From SPCO01 sp963823925 (lineage in GTDB: Bacteria; Chloroflexota; Limnocylindria; Limnocylindrales; CSP1-4), in contig CAWGNI010000008.1 in assembly GCA_963823925.1 (NCBI GenBank), positions 372,001 through 436,000 of the forward strand: a stretch of 64,000 nucleotides of DNA, read 5' to 3'. The translations under genes and the position numbers were made by a program. Shown one piece after another: positions 1 to 8,801 of this stretch (its first letter is position 1; every line of letters starts with the position of its first letter). The notes beneath the pieces were generated by a model. The model saw nothing but the letters and a program-made list of their open reading frames with translations, did not search any database and was not told the origin of the DNA.

Positions 1-35
1 TTCGCGGTATCGGCGGACTGGACGGGTTCGGTCAC
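1..35 (-). CDS. 5' end of an unidentified gene (partial)
   Basis: A GTG at 35-33 opens a frame that runs off the window after eleven codons (it begins M-T-E-P-V-Q). A strong Shine-Dalgarno sequence (GAGGAGG) lies about ten bases upstream, inside the last codons of nadD, whose stop is only two bases away. It is therefore the next gene of the obgE-nadD operon. In many bacteria this place is taken by the ribosome silencing factor rsfS or a hydrolase of the HD family, but eleven codons cannot decide this. Confidence 0.5.
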   Translation of the reverse strand, partial: MTEPVQSADTA

Positions 36-37
36 GA

Positions 38-694
38 TCAGGGGTTCCTCCTCGGGTTCCGGTACAGGGCATGGTCGCCGATGTAGCCCGCGACCGCATC
101 CGGGACCAGGTAGCGCAGGGATCGTCCGGCTGCGGACCTCGCCCGCAACTCGCTGGCGGACAGCCGCATCCGGGGCGAATCGAGGTAGACGGCGCGGGCC
201 GCCAGGTCCGGCAGGTTGGCCGCGAGGAACGCCGGCCCCGCGTCCGGGTACCCATCCCGCGGGGCGACGGCGATCCGAGCCAGCTCGAGGATGCGTCGCG
301 GCTCGTGCCACGTCATCAACCCGAGGAACGCCTCCGCCGACACGATGAGCGTGAGGTCGGCCGGGATCCCGGCCGCGGATGCCGCCGCATGCAGGGCTCC
401 GAGGGTGTCGACGGTGTACGACGGTCCGGCCCGGTCCAACTCCAGGCGACTGGCCTGGAATTGCTCGTTGCCGGCGATCGCGAGCTCGACCATCGCCAGT
501 CGATGCTCGCCCGGGCTGATCGGACGGCCTCGCTTGTGGGGCGGCTCGCCGGCCGGGACGAACAGGACGGACTCCAGGCCGAGGATCTCGGCCGCTTCCT
601 CGGCGACGGCGAGGTGGGCGAAATGGATCGGATCGAACGTCCCGCCGAAGACGCCGATCGAACCCGGTACGAGGGCGCGCGATCCACCCGTCAC
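38..694 (-). CDS. nadD: Nicotinate-nucleotide adenylyltransferase
   Basis: This enzyme makes nicotinate adenine dinucleotide from nicotinate mononucleotide and ATP in NAD synthesis. The nucleotidyltransferase signature GGTFDPIHFAH lies near the N terminus, with the second nucleotide-binding region SASELRAR near the C terminus in place of the usual ISSTxIR. I chose the GTG at 694 because it overlaps the obgE stop as GTGA and gives 218 residues, usual for the family. An ATG at 721 would add nine residues and lengthen the overlap. It is translationally coupled to obgE upstream, and a further gene follows at once. Confidence 0.93.
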   Translation of the reverse strand: MTGGSRALVPGSIGVFGGTFDPIHFAHLAVAEEAAEILGLESVLFVPAGEPPHKRGRPISPGEHRLAMVELAIAGNEQFQASRLELDRAGPSYTVDTLGALHAAASAAGIPADLTLIVSAEAFLGLMTWHEPRRILELARIAVAPRDGYPDAGPAFLAANLPDLAARAVYLDSPRMRLSASELRARSAAGRSLRYLVPDAVAGYIGDHALYRNPRRNP

Positions 695-1989
695 GTCCGT
701 TCCCAGGGCTGCGCCTCCCACTCGAGCTCTGTCCCACCGATCCGGACGGTGTCGCCGGCGGCGATCCCGGCCCGGCGCAGCTCATCGTCGATCCCGAACC
801 GGGCCAGGTCTCGCTGGAACCGCTCCGCCGACTCCTCGACGTCGAAATTCGTCTGGGCAGCGATCCGCTCGATCCGCGTCCCACGGACCCGGAACGCCCC
901 GTCGCTGTCGAGCTCGACGGAGAACCCGTCACCCATGGCATCGATCCTGTGGACGACGACGCCGGTCGGTTCCGGTGGTGCGTCCATCTCGGCGGCATCG
1001 GGTAGCAGGTCCCCGATCCGGTCGCGGAATTCCTGCAGGCCTTCCCCAAGGGCCGCCGAGATGACGATGGTCTCCACGCCTTCGGCCGCGCGAGCCTGCC
1101 GGAACGCCGGCCAGGCGTCCGCGGCCGCGGGCAGGTCCACCTTGTTGAATGCGACGAGCATCGGCTTGTCGAGGAGCGCCGGGTCGTGGGCGCGAAGCTC
1201 TTCCCGGATGACGTCGTAGTCCCACTCGGGATCCCGGCCCGCCCCGTCCACGACGTGGACGAGGATCCGCGTCCGCTCGACGTGGCGGAGGAACGCGTGA
1301 CCCAGGCCCGCCCCGCTGCTGGCGCCTTCGATCAATCCCGGCACATCGGCGATCGTCGGGCGGCGCTCGTCATCCAGCTCGAGCACCCCGAGATTCGGTT
1401 CGAGGGTCGTGAACGGGTAGTCGGCGATCTTGGGTGTGGCCGCGGTCACGGCGGCGAGGATCGTGGACTTGCCGGCATTCGGCAGGCCGACGAGTCCGAC
1501 GTCGGCGATCAGCCGGAGCTCCAGCCGGATCCATGCCTCGGAACCCGGCTCGCCCTTCTGCGCATGCTTGGGGGCCTGGTGCGTCGACGTCTTGAAATGG
1601 GTATTGCCGAGACCCCCTCGGCCACCCCGGCCGACCATCGCCGACTGACCGACGGCCACCAGGTCCGCGAGCAGCGCACCCGTCTCGTCATCGTAGACCG
1701 CCGTGCCGGGCGGGACGTCGAGGGTCAGGTCGTCGCCGGCCTTGCCATGTCGGCGAGCGCGGGTGCCGCGGCCGCCTGGGGTGGCCTTGAAATGATGCCG
1801 GTGATTGAAGTCGCGGAGGGTCGTCTGCCCGGCGTCGACCCGAAGGTAGACCGAGCCGCCGCGACCGCCATCGCCGCCGTCGGGACCACCTCGGGGGACA
1901 TGCGCTTCCTGCCGGAAGGTCGCGGCCCCATCGCCACCATCGCCGGCGTGGACCCAGATCTTCACGCGGTCAAGGAACATCCGAACCAT
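691..1989 (-). CDS. obgE: GTPase Obg
   Basis: This essential ribosome-associated GTPase acts in 50S assembly and stress control. The 432-residue protein has the glycine-rich Obg fold (GDGGDG and GGRGG segments in the first 160 residues), then a G domain with P-loop GLPNAGKST, DVPGLIEGAS as G3 and NKVD as G4, and finally the C-terminal Obg-specific OCT domain seen in a subset of families. The ATG at 1989 is taken as start, with 1980 an alternative a few codons inside. The frame stays open upstream into the peptidase gene, but that part is not Obg. It is followed by nadD with a GTGA overlap. Confidence 0.95.
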   Translation of the reverse strand: MVRMFLDRVKIWVHAGDGGDGAATFRQEAHVPRGGPDGGDGGRGGSVYLRVDAGQTTLRDFNHRHHFKATPGGRGTRARRHGKAGDDLTLDVPPGTAVYDDETGALLADLVAVGQSAMVGRGGRGGLGNTHFKTSTHQAPKHAQKGEPGSEAWIRLELRLIADVGLVGLPNAGKSTILAAVTAATPKIADYPFTTLEPNLGVLELDDERRPTIADVPGLIEGASSGAGLGHAFLRHVERTRILVHVVDGAGRDPEWDYDVIREELRAHDPALLDKPMLVAFNKVDLPAAADAWPAFRQARAAEGVETIVISAALGEGLQEFRDRIGDLLPDAAEMDAPPEPTGVVVHRIDAMGDGFSVELDSDGAFRVRGTRIERIAAQTNFDVEESAERFQRDLARFGIDDELRRAGIAAGDTVRIGGTELEWEAQPWERT

Positions 1990-2066
1990 TCTCGCACGGC
2001 AGTCGCGCATGCGCCACCCGGTGCGACCTGGACCGGCCGATCCGGCTCGGCGGTCAGGGCCGGTGG

Positions 2067-3483
2067 CTAGAGGTACAGGAGTGGATTGACCCGGACGCCA
2101 CCATTCCAGATCGGCCCGCGCCAGACCTCGAAGTGGCAGATGCGGGCCGGTCGCGTCACCGGACTGGCCGATCCGCCCGACCTGCTGCCCACGACCGACA
2201 TGCTGGCCGGCTCCGACGGTGATCGCCGACATGTGGTTGTAGGTCGTGTACAACCCCGATCCATGAGCGATCCACACCTGGTAGCCGCCACCGTTGTTCT
2301 TCCAGCCCGCGAACTGGACCGTCCCGCCGGCCGCCGCCCGCACCGTCGATCCGTAGGTCGCGGCGATGTCGATGGCGTAGTGACCCGTGTGGAAGTACTG
2401 GCTGATGTAGTTGCCACCGCCGACGACCGGCCAGAGCATCCTGCCGCCCGAATACCTCGACGGCGGGCGGGAATTCCCGGAGCTGCTGTGGCTCGTCGAT
2501 CGGGTGACCGTCTTCGGCTTCGGCGTGGGCTTGGGCGTCGGGATCGGCGCCCCCCGCGCTCCGGGGATGACCAGGACCTGTCCGACCACGAGGTTCGGAT
2601 CATCAAGCCCGTTCGTCGCGAGGATGTCCTCGCTGTTGACGTCGTACTTCGCGGCCAGCGCCTCGAGCGTGTCGGTGGCAGCGATCGTGACGATCAGGCC
2701 GTTGACCGGAGGGATGTCCAGGACCTGGCCGATCTTCAGGTCGTCCTTGTTCTTCAGGTCGTTGGCCCACCAGACGGACATCATCGAGACGCCGAACTTG
2801 GCCGCGATGCCGACGAGCGTGTCGCCGGACTTGACCTTGTACGTCTGGACGAGTTCGCTGCCGTCGGGGACGGACGTATCGACCGCGATCGGCTTGACGA
2901 GCGTGCCGTCGTCGATGAACAGGCCGTCGCCGTTCGTTGACCGGGTATCGGGTCCGCCATCGTTCGTGGCTCCGACGCCGATGGCGGCGAACTGGGCATC
3001 GGTCAAGCCGGTCGGGTCCGGCGCCCCGAAAGCGACGTCGCCCGTGATGCCGGTCCCGTCCGCGGATCCGGAGGCGATGCCATCGCCCTCGAGCGCGCCG
3101 CCCGCTTCGCCACCGATGGCGATCCGCGGCGCGATCCCTCCGCCATCCGTGTTGCCCGTGTTCGGCGCGGAAACCCCGGCCGAAACGCTGACGACCGATG
3201 CGCCGACAAGGACACCGGCGACTGCGATCGCAAGGATGTGATCATGTCCGAGACGCCCGAACCGCGGGGATCGACGCGCATCCGCCGCGCGCTCGATCAG
3301 CCGGGCAGGCCGCCGCGATGGGCCGAGACGCGTGGCAGTCGCCAGCGTCCGGAGCCTACGACCGAGGCGGTCCGAAGTGACGATCTGCGGCGACGGCCGC
3401 TGTCCGGTGGGCGAATCGTGGTCGTCTCGGGATCGACGCAGGCGTTCGATGACGCGCTGGACGCCGACCGACGCATTCAGCAA
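2067..3483 (-). CDS. Membrane-anchored LysM / M23 metallopeptidase, one +1 frameshift
   Basis: This is a cell-wall endopeptidase of the LytM/M23 type, probably held outside the membrane. About 80 basic cytosolic residues precede one membrane segment (about 83-104). Two LysM peptidoglycan-binding repeats follow (about 214-258 and 263-307), then a Pro/Thr/Lys linker and the M23 domain with HTGHYAIDIA and, near the end, the HLHFEVW metal motif. The frame changes inside that motif: reading CTGCCAC as CTGCAC (one C too many at 2135-2136) restores it and the normal end at 2067. Start is a TTG at 3483 with AGGAGA upstream. It lies between the rho terminator and obgE and is probably transcribed on its own. 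Confidence 0.85.
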
Positions 3484-3595
3484 TACGGTCTCCTGGCATC
3501 GGACGGTCCCTTGGTTCGCGCGGAGTCGCGGGGGAAGGCTCGGGGACGGACCGCCCTGGTTCGCGATATCGAGTTGGGGTCTCTCTTCGCGGTCG

Positions 3596-3615
3596 AAAAA
3601 TCCCGCAATAGCGGG
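3596..3615 (-). terminator. Rho-independent terminator downstream of rho
   Basis: On the minus strand a perfect five-base-pair stem (CCCGC / GCGGG) with a TATT loop is followed by A and five T residues. It lies about 100 bases after the rho stop codon and before the LysM/M23 gene, so it should end the rho transcript. It is the only hairpin with a clear T tract that I found in the window. Confidence 0.75.
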
Positions 3616-3718
3616 CTTACGACGTCACTCGGAACCCTATCACGAAGGTTGCGAGCCGGGCAACCGAGTCAACCGGGCTGGCGACCGAGGTTCCCCAGCG
3701 GCAGCCGGGGGCCCACCC

Positions 3719-5107
3719 TCAGGCGTCGAGACTCTTGGTCAGGGAGGACAGGAACTCGGCGTTGGACTGTGTCTTCGCCAACCGGTTGAGGAGGATCTCG
3801 ATGCCCTCGTTCGCCCCGACCGCGGACAGCATCCGCCGCATCGTCCAGACCATCTTGAGGGTGCCCTCTTCGAGGAGGAGCTCCTCGCGCCGGGTGCCCG
3901 AGCGCTGGACATCGATCGACGGGTAGATCCGCTTCTCGGCGAGCTTCCGGTCCAGGATGAGTTCCGAGTTGCCGGTCCCCTTGAACTCCTCGTAGATGAC
4001 GTCATCCATCCGCGAGCCGGTGTCGACGAGGCAGGTCCCGATGATCGTCAGGGAGCCGCCCTCTTCGATGTTCCGGGCGGCCCCGAAGAATTGCTTGGGC
4101 GGATACAGGGCGATCGGATCCAGGCCACCCGACAGGGTCCGACCCGAGGGCGGGAGCGCCAGGTTGTAGGCGCGGGCGAGGCGGGTGATCGAGTCAAGCA
4201 GGATGACGACGTCGCGTCCCGTCTCCACCTGGCGCTTGGCGATCTCAAGCGCCATCTCCGCGACGTGGGTGTGGTTCTCGGTCGGCTCATCGAACGTCGA
4301 GCTGATGACCTCGCCCTTGACGCTGCGGCGCATGTCGGTGACCTCTTCCGGACGCTCGCCGATGAGGGCGACCATCAGGAGGATCTCCGGGTAGTTGGCA
4401 CTGACCCCGTTGGCGATCTGCTTGAGCAGCATCGTCTTGCCCGCCTTGGGCGGACTGACGATCAGGGCGCGCTGACCCTTCCCGATGGGGTTGACCAGGT
4501 TGATCAGCCGCTGGCTCAGGTTCTTCGGATCCGTCTCCAGGTTGATCAGGACATCCGGATGGACCGGGGTCAGGTCGGCGAAGACGGGACGGCGCCTGGC
4601 CGTTTCCGTGTCGACACCATTGACCGAGTCGACACGGAGCATCCCCCAGTACTTCTCTGCTTCGCGAGGCGCACGCACCGCACCCGCGACACGATCACCG
4701 ATCCGGAGACCGAACCGACGGACCTGACTCGAGCTGACGTAGACGTCCTCAGGGCTCGGCAGCAGGCCATGGCGGCGCAGGAACCCGAACCCCTCGTCGA
4801 CGATGTCCAGGATCCCGTTCGCGTAGTCGTGGCCGGCGCGCTCGGTCTGGCGCTGCAGGATGAGGTCGACCAGCACGTCCTTGCGTTCACCGCTGGATGC
4901 CTCGACCTCGAGGTCGCGCGAGACCTCGCGCAGCTCCGCCACGCTCATCTCACGGAGGTCGGCGACCTCCAGGTCGTTGCGCTGGCGGGCGGCCTCGAGC
5001 TCCTGCTGTTCTTCGAATTCGGTGACGGGCGCACGTCCACCGCCGACGGGTGCGCGTCGTCGTGGTCGGCGGTTGCGTGAACGCTGATCTGGGCCGGGTC
5101 CGGGCAT
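3719..5107 (-). CDS. rho: Transcription termination factor Rho
   Basis: This hexameric RNA helicase ends transcription at Rho-dependent sites. The 462-residue protein has a basic, Arg-rich N-terminal extension (about 25 residues), the Rho N domain, the cold-shock RNA-binding domain (GFGFLRRHG), Walker A PPKAGKT, Walker B VVILLDSITR, and the Q- and R-loop region. The single-gene transcript appears to end at the hairpin at 3596-3615. The ATG at 5107 gives a normal length. Rho being present may explain why intrinsic terminators are so scarce here. Confidence 0.97.
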   Translation of the reverse strand: MPGPGPDQRSRNRRPRRRAPVGGGRAPVTEFEEQQELEAARQRNDLEVADLREMSVAELREVSRDLEVEASSGERKDVLVDLILQRQTERAGHDYANGILDIVDEGFGFLRRHGLLPSPEDVYVSSSQVRRFGLRIGDRVAGAVRAPREAEKYWGMLRVDSVNGVDTETARRRPVFADLTPVHPDVLINLETDPKNLSQRLINLVNPIGKGQRALIVSPPKAGKTMLLKQIANGVSANYPEILLMVALIGERPEEVTDMRRSVKGEVISSTFDEPTENHTHVAEMALEIAKRQVETGRDVVILLDSITRLARAYNLALPPSGRTLSGGLDPIALYPPKQFFGAARNIEEGGSLTIIGTCLVDTGSRMDDVIYEEFKGTGNSELILDRKLAEKRIYPSIDVQRSGTRREELLLEEGTLKMVWTMRRMLSAVGANEGIEILLNRLAKTQSNAEFLSSLTKSLDA

Positions 5108-5225
5108 ATGTAGGGGTCACCTGCGGGTGAGGGGATGACCGGGCGATGGTGCGCGCGGAATCGCTGCCGCAGCGCGGGTGCCGGTCGGGATGGATGGAGC
5201 ATAGCCGCGCGATCGACGCCCGTCA

Positions 5226-5231
5226 ATGGAC
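5226..5231. repeat. Left copy of probable 6-bp target duplication
   Basis: ATGGAC lies directly outside the left inverted repeat of the insertion sequence and recurs directly outside the right one (6416-6421). This fits a target-site duplication made on insertion. Because the exact element ends are inferred from imperfect repeats, the length could be five rather than six. Confidence 0.55.
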
Positions 5232-6415
5232 TGTACTCGTCCGGTACGTCCGTTACACATCGATGCCGACGGAGGCCAGGTATTCGGCCGGGGTGCGTTG
5301 GCCCAGCGATTGGTGCGGGCGGATCGTGTTGTACACGGTCTCCCAGGCACGCAGCCCGGCCTGCAGGGACGCCAGGTCCGGCTCGACGTCGGTGACCTCG
5401 TAGAACTCCTCGGTGTGGGTCCGGTTGGCCCGCTCGACCGCGCCATGGAGCTTGGGTGAGCGAGGCGGCAGGACGAACAGCCGGATGGCCCGGTCCTGAC
5501 AGGCGGCCTCGAACTCGGCCATGAACTCGGAGCCGTTGTCGATGCTGATGGCCCGGACCGCGAAGGGCATCCGCTCGGCCAGCCGATCGAGCACCTCGGC
5601 CGCCGCGGCGGCGGTCGCCCGTCGGCCGAGTTCGAGGGTGTCCCAGCGGCTGACCACGTCGCGCGCGGTGAACTGCTTGAGGATGAGGTCGCTGAGCGGC
5701 CGGATGTCAAGGGTATCGAGTTCGACCAGGTCACCCGGTCGCTCGACCGTCCAGTCGGCCGGCTTGCGGATGGCATAGGGTCGAGCCCAGCGGCGCTGAT
5801 GGACGGACATCCGCCGCCGACGCGGCTCGTGCAGTTCACCGGTCCGCCGCAACCGGGTCAGGATCCGGCCGACCATCGAGCTCGACAGGTGCAGCCCCGA
5901 GCGGCGCAGGAGCACGACCAGCTTGTCCTTGCCCCAGCGCGGGTAGGTCTCGCGGACGGCTCGGACGGCGCGCAGCTGGTCGACCGTCCAGGTCGGCCGT
6001 CGTCGGCGGCGTGGCGCCGAGCTGCGGTCCTCGAGGGTCTCGAGATGGAGCCGCTCGAAGCGACCGAGCCAGCGGTACACGGTCGGCCGGCTGTAGCCGA
6101 AGTGGCGGGCGGTGCGGCTGACGTTGCCACCGTGGCTGCGGTGCCAGTCAAGCATGGCCAGGCGGCGGCGAGCATCCCGGCTCAGATCGGGCGCCACAGA
6201 GCGGACCACACGGGTCGGCCGACCGACCATCCGGTTGCGGGCGTTGGTGCCCTGGGGATGGCCGCGCTGGCCGCTAGACTTGCGCATCGAGAGTCCTCCT
6301 GTGCTGATGTTCTGAACACCACCAGCGTAGCGAGGGCTCTCATTCCATTCTCAGGCCCGGCTGGACCTCACCGCGCATCCAGACCGGGGTGTAACGGACC
6401 TATCTGGACGCCATC
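5232..6415 (-). mobile_element. Complete insertion sequence, IS481-like
   Basis: The element of about 1.18 kb has one transposase gene that nearly fills it. The two ends carry an imperfect inverted repeat of about 27 bases whose inner 11 bases are identical: GTCCGTTACAC at 5248-5258 and its complement at 6389-6399. The transposase stop lies inside the left repeat. ATGGAC flanks both sides. Intact ends, intact gene and an apparent target duplication suggest a recent and possibly still active insertion. Family assignment rests on the transposase architecture and not on a database search. Confidence 0.8.
5253..6287 (-). CDS. DDE transposase with integrase core (IS481-like)
   Basis: A 344-residue transposase that cuts and rejoins the element ends. 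An N-terminal helix-turn-helix (about 40-75, ending GYSRPTVYRWLGRF) precedes a basic linker and an rve-type catalytic core. The presumed DDE triad lies in VELDTLDI, SIDNGSEF and GAVERANRTH, and the C terminus has the usual RPHQSLGQRTPAEYL. An AGGAGG ribosome site lies just before the ATG at 6287. The frame is unbroken, unlike many of its neighbours. Confidence 0.92.
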   Translation of the reverse strand: MRKSSGQRGHPQGTNARNRMVGRPTRVVRSVAPDLSRDARRRLAMLDWHRSHGGNVSRTARHFGYSRPTVYRWLGRFERLHLETLEDRSSAPRRRRRPTWTVDQLRAVRAVRETYPRWGKDKLVVLLRRSGLHLSSSMVGRILTRLRRTGELHEPRRRRMSVHQRRWARPYAIRKPADWTVERPGDLVELDTLDIRPLSDLILKQFTARDVVSRWDTLELGRRATAAAAAEVLDRLAERMPFAVRAISIDNGSEFMAEFEAACQDRAIRLFVLPPRSPKLHGAVERANRTHTEEFYEVTDVEPDLASLQAGLRAWETVYNTIRPHQSLGQRTPAEYLASVGIDV

Positions 6416-6421
6416 ATGGAC
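6416..6421. repeat. Right copy of probable 6-bp target duplication
   Basis: Second copy of ATGGAC, directly outside the right inverted repeat of the insertion sequence and matching 5226-5231. Confidence 0.55.
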
Positions 6422-6518
6422 TGGACGCGAACAGGGGCGGAACGCGTGGACGACGGATCTGGGTGCTGCGCCTGCCGCGCGGCCATATCATGCCCGAGAA
6501 GCAGAGGGAGGTCACCCG

Positions 6519-6718
6519 ATGAGACTCGGGCTACTGACGGCACCGTTCCCGGAGACGCCGCCCGAGGTTCATCCGCGAATTCGGGTGCCTTGCATCGGGC
6601 GGGCTGCGACGGCGACGTGATCATCGAACACGAGGATCGGGACTTCGAAGCGTCCGACGACCTCATCAAACGCGGCTTCCTCCTCGCCCGTGACGTCCTC
6701 CGACCCTGCGTCCGATGA
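6519..6718 (+). pseudogene. Remnant of a sugar-phosphate isomerase/epimerase gene
   Basis: An ATG at 6519 with a good ribosome site (GGGAGG) opens with MRLGLLTAPFPETPPEV, which resembles the start of xylose-isomerase-like TIM-barrel sugar-phosphate isomerases. After about twenty codons the similarity stops. In another frame, from about 6595 to the stop at 6716-6718, the typical C terminus appears (IEHEDRDFEASDDLIKRGF and about a dozen more residues). The roughly 200 codons between are missing. This is therefore an internally deleted, frame-disrupted gene. It ends just before the ROK kinase and was probably once part of that sugar operon. The insertion sequence lies about 100 bases upstream. 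Confidence 0.7.
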
Positions 6719-7646
6719 GCGTCACGGAGCCGTGAGCGAACCTCGGCCGGCCAGCCGTCACCTCGGCCTCGACCTCGGCGGCACGAATATCAAGTGGGTG
6801 GTGGCGGAACTCGACGGCGACCGGTGGCGACCGCTTGGCCACGGCCAGACGGCGACCCCGGCTGCGGCCGGACCCGACGCCATCGTCGAACGCCTCTCGA
6901 CCTTCGGCGCGGAGGCGATCGCGGCATGGCCGGGCGTCACGACGGTCGGGATCGGCGTCCCGGGCCGCTACATCAACGTCCCGGGTGACTGGTCCGATCG
7001 GCCCGTGGCCGACCCGGTCGGGACGGCCCTGGGACTTCCGGTGGCGCTGATCAACGATGCCCGCGCATTCGGCCTGGCGGAATTGCGCCTCGGCGCCGGG
7101 GTCGGCGCGCGTTCGATGGTGGGTCTGACCCTCGGGACCGGGGTCGGCGGCGTCATCGTCATCGATGGTCACGTCCTCTTCGGGCACGATGGGACGGCCG
7201 GCGAGATCGGCCACCAGACGATCGATCCCGACGGTCCCACCTGCCATTGTGGCAATCGTGGCTGTCTGGAAGCCTTCGCCCGAGCCGACGTCATCGCCGC
7301 CGGTTGCGGGAGCCTGACCGTCGAGGCGGCGGTCGCGGCGGCCGGTGCCGGCGACGAGCGAGCGATGTCGAACCTGGTCGCGGTCGGGCGCTACCTCGGG
7401 ATCGGGATCGCCAACATGATCACGGTCCTGACGCCCGACCGCGTCGTCATCGGCGGCGGGGTCGCGGCGGCCGGTGCGCTCCTGTTCGACCCGATCCGCT
7501 CCGAAGTGCGGCGTCGCGTCTTCATGACGGCCATCGAGGATGTCGAGATCGTGGCCGCGACGCTCGGGACCTGGGCGGGCGCGACCGGGGCCGCCATCCA
7601 CGGCGCGGAGACGGCCGCGGGAAGTCGGGCGACGTACCTCGAGTGA
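6690..7646 (+). CDS. ROK family sugar kinase (glucokinase-like)
   Basis: An ATP-dependent sugar kinase of the ROK family, probably acting on glucose, N-acetylglucosamine or a related hexose. The N-terminal phosphate-binding motif LDLGGTNIKW, the substrate and metal region (INDARAFGLAE, GTGVGGVIV) and the zinc motif CHCGNRGCLE are all present. With the ATG at 6690 it has 318 residues; an in-frame GTG at 6732 also works and would avoid overlap with the isomerase remnant. The stop overlaps the nagA start (GTGA), so both are translated together, pointing to amino-sugar use. Confidence 0.88.
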   Translation: MTSSDPASDERHGAVSEPRPASRHLGLDLGGTNIKWVVAELDGDRWRPLGHGQTATPAAAGPDAIVERLSTFGAEAIAAWPGVTTVGIGVPGRYINVPGDWSDRPVADPVGTALGLPVALINDARAFGLAELRLGAGVGARSMVGLTLGTGVGGVIVIDGHVLFGHDGTAGEIGHQTIDPDGPTCHCGNRGCLEAFARADVIAAGCGSLTVEAAVAAAGAGDERAMSNLVAVGRYLGIGIANMITVLTPDRVVIGGGVAAAGALLFDPIRSEVRRRVFMTAIEDVEIVAATLGTWAGATGAAIHGAETAAGSRATYLE

Positions 7647-8801
7647 GCGGCAGCATCGACCTCGTACCGGGCCGGTTGGTCCTCGACGAGCGCATCGAGG
7701 CCGGACGGATCGCGGTCGAGGACGGTCTGATCGTGGCTGTCGAGCCGGTCGATGACGATCCGGCCACCCGGGAATGGCCGTTCATCGCACCCGGGTTCGT
7801 CGATGTCCATGTCCACGGCGGCGGCGGATACGACGCGACGGGCAGCTCCGCCGACCTGGACGGCATGGCGCGCTACTTGCTCCGCCATGGTGTGACGAGC
7901 TTCCTGCCCACCGCGGTCGCGGCGCCCCTGGCCGACCTCATCGCATTCGCGGATCGAGTCCGGACATGGCTGCCTGTCGCCCCGGCCGACGGGGCCGAGC
8001 CACTCGGGTTCGACCTGGAGGGTCCATTCCTGGCGGTCGCGCGCCGTGGTGCGCACGATCCGAGGCACCTGATCGCGCCAGCCGATGTCCCGCACCACGA
8101 TCTCGAACCGTTGCTCGATGGGCTGCGGCTGATGACGATCGCCCCGGAATCGCCCGGGGCCCAGGGACTCATCGGCTGGTTCCGCGAACGCGGCGTGGCC
8201 GATCTCGCTCGGTCATTCGGCCGCCACGATCGACGAGGCACGCGCCGGATTCGCCGCCGGCGCGAGGTCCGTGACCCACTTGTTCAATGGCATGAGCGGC
8301 GTCGACCATCGCTCGCCCGGCCTCGCGGTCGCGGCGCTTGCCGACGACGACGTGTGGGTCGAGCTCATCGCCGATGGGATCCATGTCCATCCGGCGTTGT
8401 GGCCGCTCATCGCTCGCCTCAAGCCGGTCGATCGCCTGGTCCTGGTGAGCGATGCCATCGCGGCCGCCGGCACTGGCGATGGGCCCGCTCGGGTCGGTGG
8501 GCTGGAGGTGGAGATCGTCGGCCGACGGGTGACCGCGGTCGGGACGACGACCCTCGCGGGCTCGGTGATCACGCTCGATGTCGCCGTTCGAGGCTTGGTG
8601 GCGGCCGGCGTTCCCCTGCCCCATGCCGTCGCCGCGGCATCGTCGAACCCGGCGGCGATGATCGGGACGTACGATCGCGGCCGGATCACGGTCGGTCAAC
8701 GAGCCGACCTGGTCGAACTCGACGAGCAACTGAACATCCGGCGGGTCATGCGCGCCGGCGAGTGGGTCGTCGACGACGGCGAGACGGGAGGGCATCGATG
8801 A
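7643..8801 (+). CDS. nagA: N-acetylglucosamine-6-phosphate deacetylase, one +1 frameshift
   Basis: This enzyme hydrolyses GlcNAc-6-phosphate to glucosamine-6-phosphate and acetate. The amidohydrolase metal and active-site motifs are spread over two frames: HVHGGGGYD and DLEGPFL in the first, then GHSAAT, THLFNGMSG, DGIHVHP and LVSDAI in the second. The change occurs near 8199-8203, where GTGGCCGATC read as GTGGCGATC restores the expected segment. The GTG start at 7643 overlaps the kinase stop. The gene is probably intact in the cell (386 codons). No nagB lies nearby. Confidence 0.85.

Noticed and set aside
691..3483. One 930-residue peptidase-Obg fusion protein
   Set aside because: The frame is only continuous because the peptidase is frame-shifted at its end; the joining 60 residues are meaningless and Obg starts at its own ATG.
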